A stretch of DNA of 64,000 nt from Paradevosia sp036499825 (lineage in GTDB: Bacteria; Pseudomonadota; Alphaproteobacteria; Rhizobiales; Devosiaceae). Positions 53,219 through 62,052 of the stretch are shown here, one piece after another; the first letter of the stretch is position 1, and every line of letters begins with the position of its first letter. The notes below the pieces were generated by a model. The model worked only from the letters and a program-made list of their open reading frames with translations. It was not told the DNA's origin and did not search any database. The stretch spans positions 620,001 to 684,000 of the forward strand of contig DASYCZ010000026.1 of assembly GCA_036499825.1 (NCBI GenBank), read 5' to 3'. The translations under genes were made by a program, and so were the position numbers.

Positions 53219-54013
53219 TCAAGCCGTCTCGATCTTGCGCAGCAGCTCGACGCGGGTTTTCGCGCCCTGCATCAGGAAGCCAGCCTCGCTGCCGGCCAGG
53301 ATGAAACGGGCGCCCTTCTTGATGTATCTGTCGAAATGCAGCGGATCGCTGAGGCCACCCGAGCCGACCCATTTGTCATGCTTTTTGCAGGCGTGCTGCA
53401 GCGTGTCATAGGCCTTGCCGACCACTTCGTGCCCAAACTGGCCCGGATAACCGCAGGAATTGGCAAAATCATTGGTGCCGAGCATGACGACGTCGACGCC
53501 AGGCACCGCGGCGATCTCGTCGGCGCGCGACACGGCCCGCGCCGTCTCCAGCATCACCACGACCAGGATGCTGCGATTGATTTCGACGGTGGCTTCGCCG
53601 AGGTTGATCGGCTGATAGCCGAACTGCGGCAGCATGCCGGACACGCCGCGCTGGCCTTGTGGTGCGTAGCGGAGCTGACGGACGATTTCGCGGGCTTCGT
53701 CGGCGCTTTCGACATGCGGCACGACGATACCCAAGGCGCCGGAGTCGAGGGCTCGAGCCCCGAGGGCCAACTCGCCATTGGGAATGCGCACGATCGGCGA
53801 AATGCCGACGCCGAGTGCGGCCACCGAAAGCTGGCCAGCGGTTTCCAGATCCATCGGACTGTGCTCGAAGTCGATGAACAGCCAATCCATGCCGCTGTTC
53901 TTCATCATGATGGCGATGTCGACAGTACGCGTCGTCCGCAAACCGATGCCGAGAGAAACCTCTCCAGCTTCGAGGCGTGCCCGTGCGGGATTATTGAGCG
54001 TAGGGACCGGCAT
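53219..54013 (-). CDS. HpcH/HpaI-family aldolase
   Basis: The 264-residue TIM barrel has FIDFEHSP (metal-binding region), VVVMLETARAV (Glu) and VVMLGTNDFANSCG (Asp). These class II aldolases cleave 2-keto-3-deoxy acids to pyruvate or a related keto acid plus an aldehyde. Start ATG at 54013 with GGAAG upstream; the extended frame to 54169 would cover intergenic DNA. First gene of the operon that continues with the peptide-type importer, so the imported compound probably feeds this aldolase. Confidence 0.88.
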   Translation of the reverse strand: MPVPTLNNPARARLEAGEVSLGIGLRTTRTVDIAIMMKNSGMDWLFIDFEHSPMDLETAGQLSVAALGVGISPIVRIPNGELALGARALDSGALGIVVPHVESADEAREIVRQLRYAPQGQRGVSGMLPQFGYQPINLGEATVEINRSILVVVMLETARAVSRADEIAAVPGVDVVMLGTNDFANSCGYPGQFGHEVVGKAYDTLQHACKKHDKWVGSGGLSDPLHFDRYIKKGARFILAGSEAGFLMQGAKTRVELLRKIETA

Positions 54014-54321
54014 CCTGAACTTCCTTGTTTTTACTTGTGCGTGCGATGAAATAGACAATATATGCCGAAGATCATCGGGTCGTGTTTCAGAAGGAATTTG
54101 CAAAACAAAGTGTTTCGCGAGCTCATTGCAAATACACGGGTGAGAGTCCTTGTCTCGGAAACATGGCATGATCAGCGATAAGAGGAAAATTCGAAATGCT
54201 TATGTTGTGATACGCTAAACGCTGCACATTGCTCGCCGTCTACCCACACGGCCTTGGCACGAACGACATTTCTTAATATGCCTTCGGGGCTGGAGACTGA
54301 TAACTCAACCGAGGCACGTAC
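54014..54321. other. 308-bp divergent control region (aldolase operon / LysR)
   Basis: It separates the minus-strand aldolase operon from the plus-strand LysR gene and is markedly AT-richer than its surroundings. It holds shared box C at 54206-54227. No gene is supported; the aldolase frame extends into it only as an open frame. Confidence 0.5.
54206..54227 (+). promoter_or_regulatory. 22-bp shared box, site C (LysR / aldolase)
   Basis: The plus strand reads TGTGATACGCTAAACGCTGCAC, with TGTG/CACA ends and inner CG...CG forming an imperfect dyad. It lies about 95 bp upstream of the LysR start, the typical place for an autoregulatory LysR site, and matches sites A and B near tctC and tctB. Confidence 0.6.
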
Positions 54322-55251
54322 TTGGCCATCCTGCCCGAAGACCGCCTGAAGCTTCGCCACTTCCGCCTGATCGTTGCCATCGAGGACACCGGCTCCATGC
54401 GAAAGGCAGCCGAGGAACTCGGCATCACGCAGCCCGCCGCCTCCAACGCCCTGCATGAGCTGGAATATATCCTTGGCGTGTCGCTGTTTTCGCGCTCGCG
54501 GTCGGGCACCGAGCCGACTTCATTCGGCAAGACGCTGATCAAGCGCGGACGCTTCCTGCTCTCCAATGTGCGAGCCACCGCCGACGAGATTGCGCAGGCC
54601 AAGAACGGGGATGTGGGCGAGGTACATGTCGGCATCCTGCCGGCTTCGGCGCTGACCATCCTGCCGCTCGCCATCAAGCGAGCGACGGAGACCAAGCCCA
54701 ACATCACCCTGCATGTCATCGAGGGCGCCACGGGGCAATTGCTGCCGGCGCTGGTGCGGGGCGAACTCGATATGGTCATCGGGCGCATTCCGGCGACCCA
54801 GATTCCGGAAAACATTGATCGGGAGGAGCTTCTAGCCGAGCCCAATGAAGTGGTCTGCCGGGCTGGCCATCCGCTTGCGGCGCGGGGACGGTTGACGTTG
54901 GCCGACCTTGCCGAAGCCAAATGGATTTTGCCGGAGGAAGGCGCGCATCTGCGCAGCGATTTCCATGCGGCCTTCGTGCATGGAGGCTTGCGGCCGCCAG
55001 ATCCGATCGTTCTCACCAGTTCGACCGTGTTACGCCTGACCCTCATCGAAACCACCGACCTGCTGGGCATGCTGACGCGCCGAACGGCATTGCAGAACCA
55101 GGAACGGGGAACGCTGGCCATATTGGACGCCAAGCTGTTGTCACCAACCCCGCCTACCCTGCTGCTGACCCGGGCCGATGCCATTGCGACGCCGGTCGCT
55201 TCCGTGTTTGCCGAGCTCATCCGGGAAGCGTCGAAGACGCTGGAAGGTTAG
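54322..55251 (+). CDS. LysR-family transcriptional regulator
   Basis: The 309-residue product has an N-terminal helix-turn-helix (GSMRKAAEELGITQPAASNALHELEYILG) and an effector-binding domain beginning GEVHVGILPASALTILPLA. The TTG start has GAGG 7 nt upstream. Divergent from the aldolase/importer operon and convergent (4-bp overlap) with the GntR gene. Candidate reader of boxes A, B and C. Confidence 0.9.
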   Translation: MAILPEDRLKLRHFRLIVAIEDTGSMRKAAEELGITQPAASNALHELEYILGVSLFSRSRSGTEPTSFGKTLIKRGRFLLSNVRATADEIAQAKNGDVGEVHVGILPASALTILPLAIKRATETKPNITLHVIEGATGQLLPALVRGELDMVIGRIPATQIPENIDREELLAEPNEVVCRAGHPLAARGRLTLADLAEAKWILPEEGAHLRSDFHAAFVHGGLRPPDPIVLTSSTVLRLTLIETTDLLGMLTRRTALQNQERGTLAILDAKLLSPTPPTLLLTRADAIATPVASVFAELIREASKTLEG

Positions 55252-55928
55252 TCCTCGCCGTCCGGCGCGGTACGGCTAGACGGTGGCCCGGCAAGGTTCT
55301 GAGGCTTGAACTTGATCACATGACCCCGGAGTTCGCGCCGGATCTCGGCAATATTGCCGCGCTCGAAGGCGGCGATGATCTTCATATGCGCCCGCGCTGT
55401 CGCCGCCAGGTCGCTGGAACTGCGGATCATGTTCACCATGGTGCGAGACTTCACGTCGAGCCGCTGCCAGATATCGAGCAGAGTGGCATTGTCGGCGGCT
55501 TCAACGATCGTGCGGTGGAAAAGCGCATTGGCCTCTCCGAACCCTGTCAGATCGGACTGCCGAGCGGCTTCCAGCATGGCTTCGACCTGGGCCTGAAGCT
55601 GCGGAATACGTGTAGCCATCACCTCCGCGGCGGCCGCGCCGGCAAAGGCCTCGAGTTCGGAGCGCACGTCATAGATTTCACCCAATTCCTTGAGGCTGGT
55701 GACCTTGACGCGCGTGCCGCGATTGCGGCTCGACTCGATCATGCCGGCCATTTCGAGCTCGCGCAGCGCTTCGCGTACCGGCGCCTGGCTGGTGTCGAAC
55801 TCTTCGGCCAGGCGCATTTCGACGAGGCGTTCGCCGGGCTGTAGCTCGCCGTTCAGAATCCGGGCTGACAGAACTTCCCGGATCCTGGTGGAGAGCGAGA
55901 CCTTTTTTGACCGTCGGTCTGACGACAT
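55248..55928 (-). CDS. GntR-family regulator with FCD domain
   Basis: The 226-residue product has a winged helix (LSTRIREVLSARILNGELQPGERLVEMRLAEEFDTSQAPVREALRELEMAGM) and an all-helical FCD effector domain (EIYDVRSELEAFAG; FHRTIVEAADN; HMKIIAAFERGN) with metal/ligand His residues. ATG at 55928 has GGAGAG upstream. It is the last gene of the dctP-like/amidohydrolase/GntR operon, whose promoter carries the dyad at 58119, so autoregulation through that dyad is likely. Confidence 0.9.
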   Translation of the reverse strand: MSSDRRSKKVSLSTRIREVLSARILNGELQPGERLVEMRLAEEFDTSQAPVREALRELEMAGMIESSRNRGTRVKVTSLKELGEIYDVRSELEAFAGAAAAEVMATRIPQLQAQVEAMLEAARQSDLTGFGEANALFHRTIVEAADNATLLDIWQRLDVKSRTMVNMIRSSSDLAATARAHMKIIAAFERGNIAEIRRELRGHVIKFKPQNLAGPPSSRTAPDGED

Positions 55929-56035
55929 GCATCTCTCCCGCGGCGGCATCCTCGGATTCGTCGGGCGCCGCCGATTGCAAGGATTTATGGTCGACGGGGC
56001 GAAGGCGTCAATCCATCGCCTCCGGCCCTGCCCCG

Positions 56036-57106
56036 CTAGCCGATGTTGAACAGCCGCCTGGCATTGCCACCGGCTACGGCCTCGCGTGTGGCCGCGTCGA
56101 ACGAGTCCACCGAGGCGAGATGGCCGAGCGGCTCATACTCGCCCATGTCGGCGGGGAAATCCGTGCCCAGCATGATGCGATCGGCGCCAAAGGTGCGAAC
56201 GAGGTATTCGAGCTGGTGCGGCGTGAAGACTAGCGAGTCGAAATAGATGCGCCGGAGATAGCTCGTCGGCGGATTGGGCAGGTCTCCATGGGCGTCGCTG
56301 CGCGCACCCCAGGCATGGTCCATACGGCCCGAATAGGCGGCGGCGAAAGCGCCGCCATGCGCCGCCACGACCTTGAGGGTCTTGTAGCGCTCCAGCACGC
56401 CATCGAGGATGAGGTAGTGCACGGCGATCGTCGTCTCGAGCGGATTGCCGATGGTGTTGTTGAGATAGAACCGCGACAGGCGTTCCGGATGGGTGAAGCC
56501 GCTCGGATGCACGAAGACCACGGCGCCCAATTCCTCGGCCTTGGCCCAGAACGGCTCATGCGCGGGATCGGACAGTTCCTTGCCGCCGAAATTGGTAGGC
56601 ACCTGCACGCCCTTGAAGCCGAGCTTGGTGACGCAGCGCTCCAGTTCGGCCGCGGCCGCCTTGCCATCGGGAAGAGGCACGGTGCCGATGGCGACGAACC
56701 GGTCTGGCTTATTGGCCGCCAGTTCGGCGAGGCTGTCGTTGACGATGGAAGATGATTTGACCACCACATCGAGCGGCAGTTGCGGATACATCTGGCTGGG
56801 CACCACGGAGATGACCTGCACGTCGATGCCCATCTTGTCCATTTCGGCGATGCGCACCTTCCAGTCGGTCTGGTGTGGACGTCGGTCCGCGGCCTGCCGT
56901 TTCATAAGCTCCTTGGTGGCGTCGGGGGCGCCGCGCGTCATCGACACCTTGGACGGGTCGAAATGCGGCTTGACGAACGCCTCGGCCTCCAGCGACCAGA
57001 CGTGATTGTGCACATCGACCGTCAGGGTCTTGGGTCGGGTTTCGCGCCCGGGCCGGCCATGCGTCCGTGCGACCGTGGGGCCATAATTGCTCGACATCGT
57101 CGTCAT
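56036..57106 (-). CDS. Amidohydrolase-2 (ACMSD-like) family enzyme, paralogue 2
   Basis: The 356-residue product, the same length as 40574-41644, has VDVHNHVWS, AAHGGAFAAAYSGRMDHAWGARSDAHG and IMLGTDFPADMGEYEPLGHLA. The two proteins are nearly identical over most of the C-terminal half. It should catalyse the same kind of metal-dependent decarboxylation or hydrolysis, perhaps on a related substrate. Middle gene of its operon. Confidence 0.88.
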   Translation of the reverse strand: MTTMSSNYGPTVARTHGRPGRETRPKTLTVDVHNHVWSLEAEAFVKPHFDPSKVSMTRGAPDATKELMKRQAADRRPHQTDWKVRIAEMDKMGIDVQVISVVPSQMYPQLPLDVVVKSSSIVNDSLAELAANKPDRFVAIGTVPLPDGKAAAAELERCVTKLGFKGVQVPTNFGGKELSDPAHEPFWAKAEELGAVVFVHPSGFTHPERLSRFYLNNTIGNPLETTIAVHYLILDGVLERYKTLKVVAAHGGAFAAAYSGRMDHAWGARSDAHGDLPNPPTSYLRRIYFDSLVFTPHQLEYLVRTFGADRIMLGTDFPADMGEYEPLGHLASVDSFDAATREAVAGGNARRLFNIG

Positions 57107-57157
57107 CCTCCATGCGATCGCGCTGAAATCGCGGTCAATCTCGACAAGCGCCGACCC

Positions 57158-58072
57158 TTAGCCGCGCAGTTGCGCCAGCAGCCATGGATTGAGCGAGGTG
57201 TTCAAAGCAGCGGCGACACCGGACACCGCAGCGCCGAAGGCCCGCCGGTCAATCTCGTGCGGCTGCAGGATCGCCACCCCGTCCGCTTCCAGCGAGGTCA
57301 GGCAATCGATGTCCTCCTGCATCGCTACGGCGCGTTGTTCGCGGCTCGCCGTCGCAATGCAATCGATCATCGCTTGCTGTATGTCTTGAGGCAGTCGCTC
57401 GAAGCTGGCGCGATTGGCCAGTACCAGGCAGATGCCCTGAAAATGCGCCGTCATGCTGACGAAACGATGCGCTTCCTGCAAGCCGAAGGTTACGATGTTG
57501 GTCAGCGGGTTTTCCTGCGCATCGACCACACCATCGAGCACGGCCCGGCGCAGATCCTTGACATCGATGACCTCGGGAAGCGCCCCGAGGGCGCGAAAGG
57601 TTTGAAGGTAGAGGTCGTTATTCAGTGTCCGGATTGTGAGATCGCGGCAATCCGCCGGCGCCTGTATGGGGCGCAGGCGGTTGGAGATATGCCGGACGCC
57701 ATTGTCCCAGAAACCAAGCACCCGGAACCCGGTCGCCGCTTCGACCGAGCGGGCGATAAAGTCACCTGTCTCTCCATCGAGACGGGCAAAAAGCGCGCCT
57801 CGATCGAGGGATGGAAAGGGTTGGTCGAAAACGGCGAGGTCCGGAACGCGGGCCGCCAGATAACTCGATGAAAAGTAGCAGAGATCGAGTTTGCCGGTCT
57901 CCACCAGATCCAGCAGGTCCGAGGCCTTGTGCCCCGTCTTGGTTATATCTTCCGTAAGGGAATAATGGCAGGTGTCCCCGAAGGTGCGACCAAGCTCTTC
58001 GCCCAGCATCCGCATGGCATGATTATGGACTGATCGCGGGGGCTGGTAGCCCCCGCCTCGAAGCTCGAACAT
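57158..58072 (-). CDS. TRAP-type (DctP-family) binding-protein homologue without signal peptide
   Basis: The 304-residue product shows the DctP core: LTIRTLNNDLYLQTFRALGALPEVIDVKDLRRAVLDGVVDAQENPLTNI. It starts MFELRGGGYQPPRSVHNHAM with no hydrophobic leader, and the upstream frame holds a stop about 45 bp before the ATG with no signal peptide. No dctQ or dctM gene is present in the window. It could be a cytoplasmic ligand-binding protein, a 5'-damaged gene, or export-competent in an unknown way. First gene of the operon after the dyad promoter. Confidence 0.75.
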   Translation of the reverse strand: MFELRGGGYQPPRSVHNHAMRMLGEELGRTFGDTCHYSLTEDITKTGHKASDLLDLVETGKLDLCYFSSSYLAARVPDLAVFDQPFPSLDRGALFARLDGETGDFIARSVEAATGFRVLGFWDNGVRHISNRLRPIQAPADCRDLTIRTLNNDLYLQTFRALGALPEVIDVKDLRRAVLDGVVDAQENPLTNIVTFGLQEAHRFVSMTAHFQGICLVLANRASFERLPQDIQQAMIDCIATASREQRAVAMQEDIDCLTSLEADGVAILQPHEIDRRAFGAAVSGVAAALNTSLNPWLLAQLRG

Positions 58073-58118
58073 GCCTATCTTGCTCCGATCAAATCCGTCA
58101 CGGCTCGCATCGATCTGT

Positions 58119-58146
58119 CATTATCGATAACGATAATTGGTGTCAA
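58119..58146 (-). promoter_or_regulatory. Minus-strand promoter with overlapping dyad operator, copy 2
   Basis: Reading on the minus strand, TTGACA (58146 to 58141, a perfect -35) is followed after 15 bp by GATAAT (58125 to 58120), or after 17 bp by TAATGA. The dyad ATTATCG-ATAA-CGATAAT (58120-58137) covers the region between and including the -10. Its central 4 bp are the reverse complement of those at 43793. It drives the dctP-like/amidohydrolase/GntR operon and may also affect the divergent sugar-type importer at 58341. Confidence 0.65.
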
Positions 58147-58340
58147 CGGCTCACCCAATAAGAGGTATGTCCCGTGCTGCCCGCAGTTAGGTTCGGAGGA
58201 AAGGAGTTTACTAATATTGGGGTTCATATAACGATACAACTGCGCCCAGGAGGGACGAACCAAGATCCGGGAACGGACAGTTCGTTAGGTTGGCGTAACA
58301 GAACCAAGAGCGGGCCAAGCGGCCCATGGGAGGAAAATCG

Positions 58341-59300
58341 ATGCAGTATGCAGTGAGAATGTCTGCTGCCGCGGCGGCAGGTCTGATGCTTGGAGCAGCC
58401 GCGCTCTCGCCGGCGATGGCCCAGGACAAACCGTCGATGGCGTTCGTCGTCAACGTTGCCTCCGATTTCTGGAAGGCGGCCGAAGCGGGCATGAAAAAAG
58501 CCCAGGGAGAACTTCCGGACTATACGCTCCAATTCAAGTATCCCGACCAGGGAACAGTCGCGAGTCAGCAATCGCTCATGGACAATCTGGCGGCAGCTGG
58601 CGTCAAGGCCATCATGGTGTCAGCCGTGGATCCGAAGGCGACTGACGTCCTCGACAAGATTGCCGGCCAGACGGCGCTGTTCACCACCGATTCCGATGCG
58701 CAGCAGAGCAAGCGTATCGCCTATGTGGGTTCTTCGAACGTGTTGGCGGGCGGCCAGGCGGCCGAGATCGCCAAGAAGGCCATGCCGAACGGCGGCAAGT
58801 GCATGGGCTTTGTGGGCCTGCTCGATGCCGCCAACTACAAGGAGCGCGCGCAAGGCTTCACCGAAGGCCTCAAGGGCACCAACATCACGCTGGTGGATAC
58901 CCGCGGCGACGACGGTGACCAGACCCGCGCCAAGGCAAACGTTGCGGACGTGGTCACCGCCAATCCCGACATCGACTGCATGGTGGGCTTCTATTCCTAT
59001 AATACGCCGCAGATCTATGCAGCGCTCAAGGAGGCCGGCAAGCTCGGCCAGATCAACATCGTCGGTTTTGACGACGATCCGATCACCCTTGGCGGCGTCA
59101 AGGAAGGCACGATCGCGGGTACCGTCGTGCAGCAGCCGTTCGAATGGGCTTACCAGGGCTTCAAGTTGATGGCGGCCTATCTTGGAGGCGACAAGTCAGG
59201 CATCCCGGCCAATGGCCAGGTGATCATTCCGACCAAGATCCTCTACAAGGACGACATCGACGCCTACGCGGCCAATCTCAAGGCGATGGCTGGTAACTGA
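58341..59300 (+). CDS. Sugar-type ABC binding protein (RbsB family)
   Basis: The 319-residue product has a signal peptide (ending LSPAMAQDK) and the periplasmic-binding fold of ribose/xylose-type proteins: SMAFVVNVASDFWKAAEAGMKKA, SAVDPKATDVLDKIAG, FVGLLDAANYKERAQGF, INIVGFDDDP. GGGAGG lies 9-10 nt before the ATG at 58341. The ligand may be a sugar, polyol or sugar acid. A strong stem-loop follows the gene. Confidence 0.88.
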   Translation: MQYAVRMSAAAAAGLMLGAAALSPAMAQDKPSMAFVVNVASDFWKAAEAGMKKAQGELPDYTLQFKYPDQGTVASQQSLMDNLAAAGVKAIMVSAVDPKATDVLDKIAGQTALFTTDSDAQQSKRIAYVGSSNVLAGGQAAEIAKKAMPNGGKCMGFVGLLDAANYKERAQGFTEGLKGTNITLVDTRGDDGDQTRAKANVADVVTANPDIDCMVGFYSYNTPQIYAALKEAGKLGQINIVGFDDDPITLGGVKEGTIAGTVVQQPFEWAYQGFKLMAAYLGGDKSGIPANGQVIIPTKILYKDDIDAYAANLKAMAGN

Positions 59301-59308
59301 TTGAGGCG

Positions 59309-59337
59309 AGCCGGTCCGGCTCGCCGGACCGGCTTTT
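59309..59337 (+). terminator. Stem-loop with U-tract between RbsB- and RbsA-type genes
   Basis: AGCCGGTCC (59309-59317) pairs perfectly with GGACCGGCT (59326-59334) around an 8-nt loop, followed by TTT. This looks like an intrinsic terminator located inside the operon, suited to partial termination after the binding-protein gene. Confidence 0.7.
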
Positions 59338-59406
59338 GCGGATGCGGGCGAGGCCAGGCGATCAACCGTCCTGTTTGGGTCTCGCCCGCCTACCCCGTGG
59401 GCGAAC

Positions 59407-60954
59407 ATGACAAACGTTGCCGCTGCTTCCTCGCCGATGGCAGGCGAACCGTTCCTTAGTCTCGCTGGAATCCGCAAGGTCTATCCGGGCGTCGTGGCGC
59501 TATCGGGCTTCTCGATGACCGTCAGTCCCGGCGAGGTGATCGGTCTCGTCGGCGAAAACGGCGCCGGCAAATCGACACTGATGAAGGTGCTGGGTGGCGT
59601 CATCGCTCCGGATCATGGCGTCATTGCCATCGACGGTGTGGAGCGCCCTGCCCTGAGTGTTGCCGAGAGCATGAGCGCCGGTATCGCCTTCGTGCATCAG
59701 GAACTCAACCTCTTCGACAACCTCGATGTCGCCGCCAATATCTTCATCGGCCGCGAGCCGCGCACCGGCGGCTTGCTTCGCCTTGTTGATGACAGGAAGC
59801 AGCACGAACTGGCCGCGCCGCTCCTCAAGCGCGTTGGCGCCAATTTCACATCGTCGACGCCGCTTGCCAGCCTGTCGCTGGCCCAACGCCAGATGGTGGA
59901 GATCGCCAAGGCGTTGTCGGTGGAAGCGCGGCTGGTCATTCTGGATGAGCCGACCTCCAGCCTGCCGCTGTCGGAGACTGCCAAACTGCTCGGTGTGATC
60001 AAGGCGCTGAAGGCCGATGGCATCAGCGTCATCTTCATTTCCCATCGCCTGCATGAGGTCGAACAGGTCGCCGACCGCGTCGTGGTCTTGCGCGACGGCG
60101 CTCTGGCCGGCACCCTCGGCAAGGACGAAATCGGGCATGATCGCATGGTCAAGCTGATGATCGGCCGTGACCTCAAGGTGCAGCCATCGACGCGCGCCGA
60201 TACGACCGGTGATGTCGCCATGTCGGTGATCGGGGTGCGCACGGCAGCTTATCCCGAGCAGGCCGCAAGCCTCGATGTGCGCAATGGCGAAATTCTGGGG
60301 CTTGCCGGCCTCGTCGGCTCCGGGCGCACGGAACTCGCGCGCGCAATGTTCGGTGTCGATCCGATCTATGGCGGCCATTTCGAGGTGCAGGGCGAAAGGT
60401 TTCGGCCGGCCAATGTTTCCCAGGCCGTAAGGCGAGGCATCTTCCTTGTCCCCGAGGATCGCAAGGGAGCCGGCGTGCTGCTCGATATGCCGATCCTTGA
60501 GAACATCTCGCTGCCAGACCTCATGTCCCATGCCACGAATTTCCTCATAGAGCGCGGGTCCGAAATCAAGACCGCCGAGGCGCAGCGCCGCAATCTGGGC
60601 ATAAAGACCCCGACGGTTGCAACGCGTACCAGCCTGTTGTCAGGCGGAAACCAGCAAAAGGTGGTGCTGGCCAAATGGCTCGCGATGGAGCCGAAGATCA
60701 TGATTTTCGATGAGCCGACCCGTGGCATCGATATCGGCGCCAAGGCCGAGATTTATCGCCTGATGCGCGCGTTGGCCGACAGCGGCGTCGCCGTGTTGAT
60801 GATCTCCAGCGACATGGAGGAGGTGATCGGTGTCTCCGACCGTATCGCCGTCATGCATGAGGGGCGCATTGCGGGCATTCTCGGACGCGACCGGTTCAGC
60901 GAGGAGAATGTGCTGCTGCTGGCCGTCGGCAAGATACAGGGCGAAAAGGCATGA
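59407..60954 (+). CDS. Sugar-type ABC ATPase with two ATP-binding domains (RbsA family)
   Basis: The 515-residue product has two ATPase halves: the first with GENGAGKST, LSLAQRQMVEIAKAL and LVILDEPTSSLP, the second with a degenerate Walker A GLVGSGRTE and LSGGNQQKVVLAKWL, IMIFDEPTRGID. This duplicated form is typical of RbsA/XylG/MglA. It energises the importer of 58341-61996. Confidence 0.92.
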   Translation: MTNVAAASSPMAGEPFLSLAGIRKVYPGVVALSGFSMTVSPGEVIGLVGENGAGKSTLMKVLGGVIAPDHGVIAIDGVERPALSVAESMSAGIAFVHQELNLFDNLDVAANIFIGREPRTGGLLRLVDDRKQHELAAPLLKRVGANFTSSTPLASLSLAQRQMVEIAKALSVEARLVILDEPTSSLPLSETAKLLGVIKALKADGISVIFISHRLHEVEQVADRVVVLRDGALAGTLGKDEIGHDRMVKLMIGRDLKVQPSTRADTTGDVAMSVIGVRTAAYPEQAASLDVRNGEILGLAGLVGSGRTELARAMFGVDPIYGGHFEVQGERFRPANVSQAVRRGIFLVPEDRKGAGVLLDMPILENISLPDLMSHATNFLIERGSEIKTAEAQRRNLGIKTPTVATRTSLLSGGNQQKVVLAKWLAMEPKIMIFDEPTRGIDIGAKAEIYRLMRALADSGVAVLMISSDMEEVIGVSDRIAVMHEGRIAGILGRDRFSEENVLLLAVGKIQGEKA

Positions 60955-60997
60955 GCCATATCCGTCCGGCGGCTCCCGCGACAGCGGAGGGGATTTG

Positions 60998-61996
60998 ATG
61001 AACAAGAAGGACCTTGGGCTGCTCGGCCTGATCATCGTGGTCGGCGCTGTGGTGTCGATCATCAATCCGCGCTTCCTGCTGCCGACCAATCTCGCCAACA
61101 CCGCTAATCTCGTCGGCATGTTCGGGCTTTCGGCGCTTGGACAGGCGATCGTCATCCTCACTGGCGGCATCGAGCTATCGGTGGGTTCGATGATCGCGCT
61201 GGTCGGGGTGTTGTTCGTCGATTTCGTCGCCAACCAGAACATTCCCTGGCCTATCGCCGTGGTGCTGATGCTGGTCCTGGCGGTCGTGGTGGGGCTTGTC
61301 CACGGACTGCTCATCACCAAGCTCAAGCTGCAGCCGTTCATAGTGACGCTGTGCGGGCTGCTGATTTATCGCGGAGTGGCGCGCTTTTATACCAAGGACG
61401 CCACGGCCGGGTTCTCGTTCGGCCAGAACTTTCCCGATCTCGAATTCATCGCCGCCGGCCGCAGCTTCGGCGTGCCGAATTCCTTCATCGCCCTCATCAT
61501 CGTGGCGGCCATCATGTGGGTAGTGGTGCACCGTTCAGTGTTCGGCCGCCATCTATATGCGGTGGGCAAGAACGAGGAGGCAGCGCGGTTCTCCGGCATC
61601 AGGACGGACCGAGTGATCATCGCCGCCTATATGATCTGCCAGGTGCTGACCATCCTGTCGGCGATCTATTTCGCCATGTATACGCGCTCGATATCGCCCT
61701 CTTCCCACGGGAATTTCTACGAACTCTACGCCATCGCCGCGGCGGTGCTGGGCGGCTTCTCGCTGCGTGGTGGCGAAGGCTCGATCATCGGGGCGGTATT
61801 GGGCGTGGTGTTGCTGCAGGAGCTGCAGAACCTGGTCAACCTGCTCGGCATCCCCTCTTCGCTCAATTTCTCCGTCATGGGGGGCGTGATCCTGATCGGC
61901 GTGATCGCCGACCAGCAATGGGGACGCTTTCGCGAGCGCCGCCGTTTGCAGGAGGCGGCGCGGGCCGGCAATCCAAGCCGCACACCCGCCGAATAG
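60998..61996 (+). CDS. Sugar-type ABC permease (RbsC family)
   Basis: The 332-residue protein has eight to ten hydrophobic segments and the family stretch GIELSVGSMIALVGVLFVDFV and AVLGGFSLRGGEGSIIGAVLGVVLL. GGAGG lies 8 nt before the ATG at 60998; the longer open frame overlaps the ATPase gene and is rejected. Confidence 0.92.
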   Translation: MNKKDLGLLGLIIVVGAVVSIINPRFLLPTNLANTANLVGMFGLSALGQAIVILTGGIELSVGSMIALVGVLFVDFVANQNIPWPIAVVLMLVLAVVVGLVHGLLITKLKLQPFIVTLCGLLIYRGVARFYTKDATAGFSFGQNFPDLEFIAAGRSFGVPNSFIALIIVAAIMWVVVHRSVFGRHLYAVGKNEEAARFSGIRTDRVIIAAYMICQVLTILSAIYFAMYTRSISPSSHGNFYELYAIAAAVLGGFSLRGGEGSIIGAVLGVVLLQELQNLVNLLGIPSSLNFSVMGGVILIGVIADQQWGRFRERRRLQEAARAGNPSRTPAE

Positions 61997-62052
61997 CGGG
62001 CTTTCGTCAGGATATGACGGTTGAATGACGATGCCTGTAGCCTGCCTAGCAT

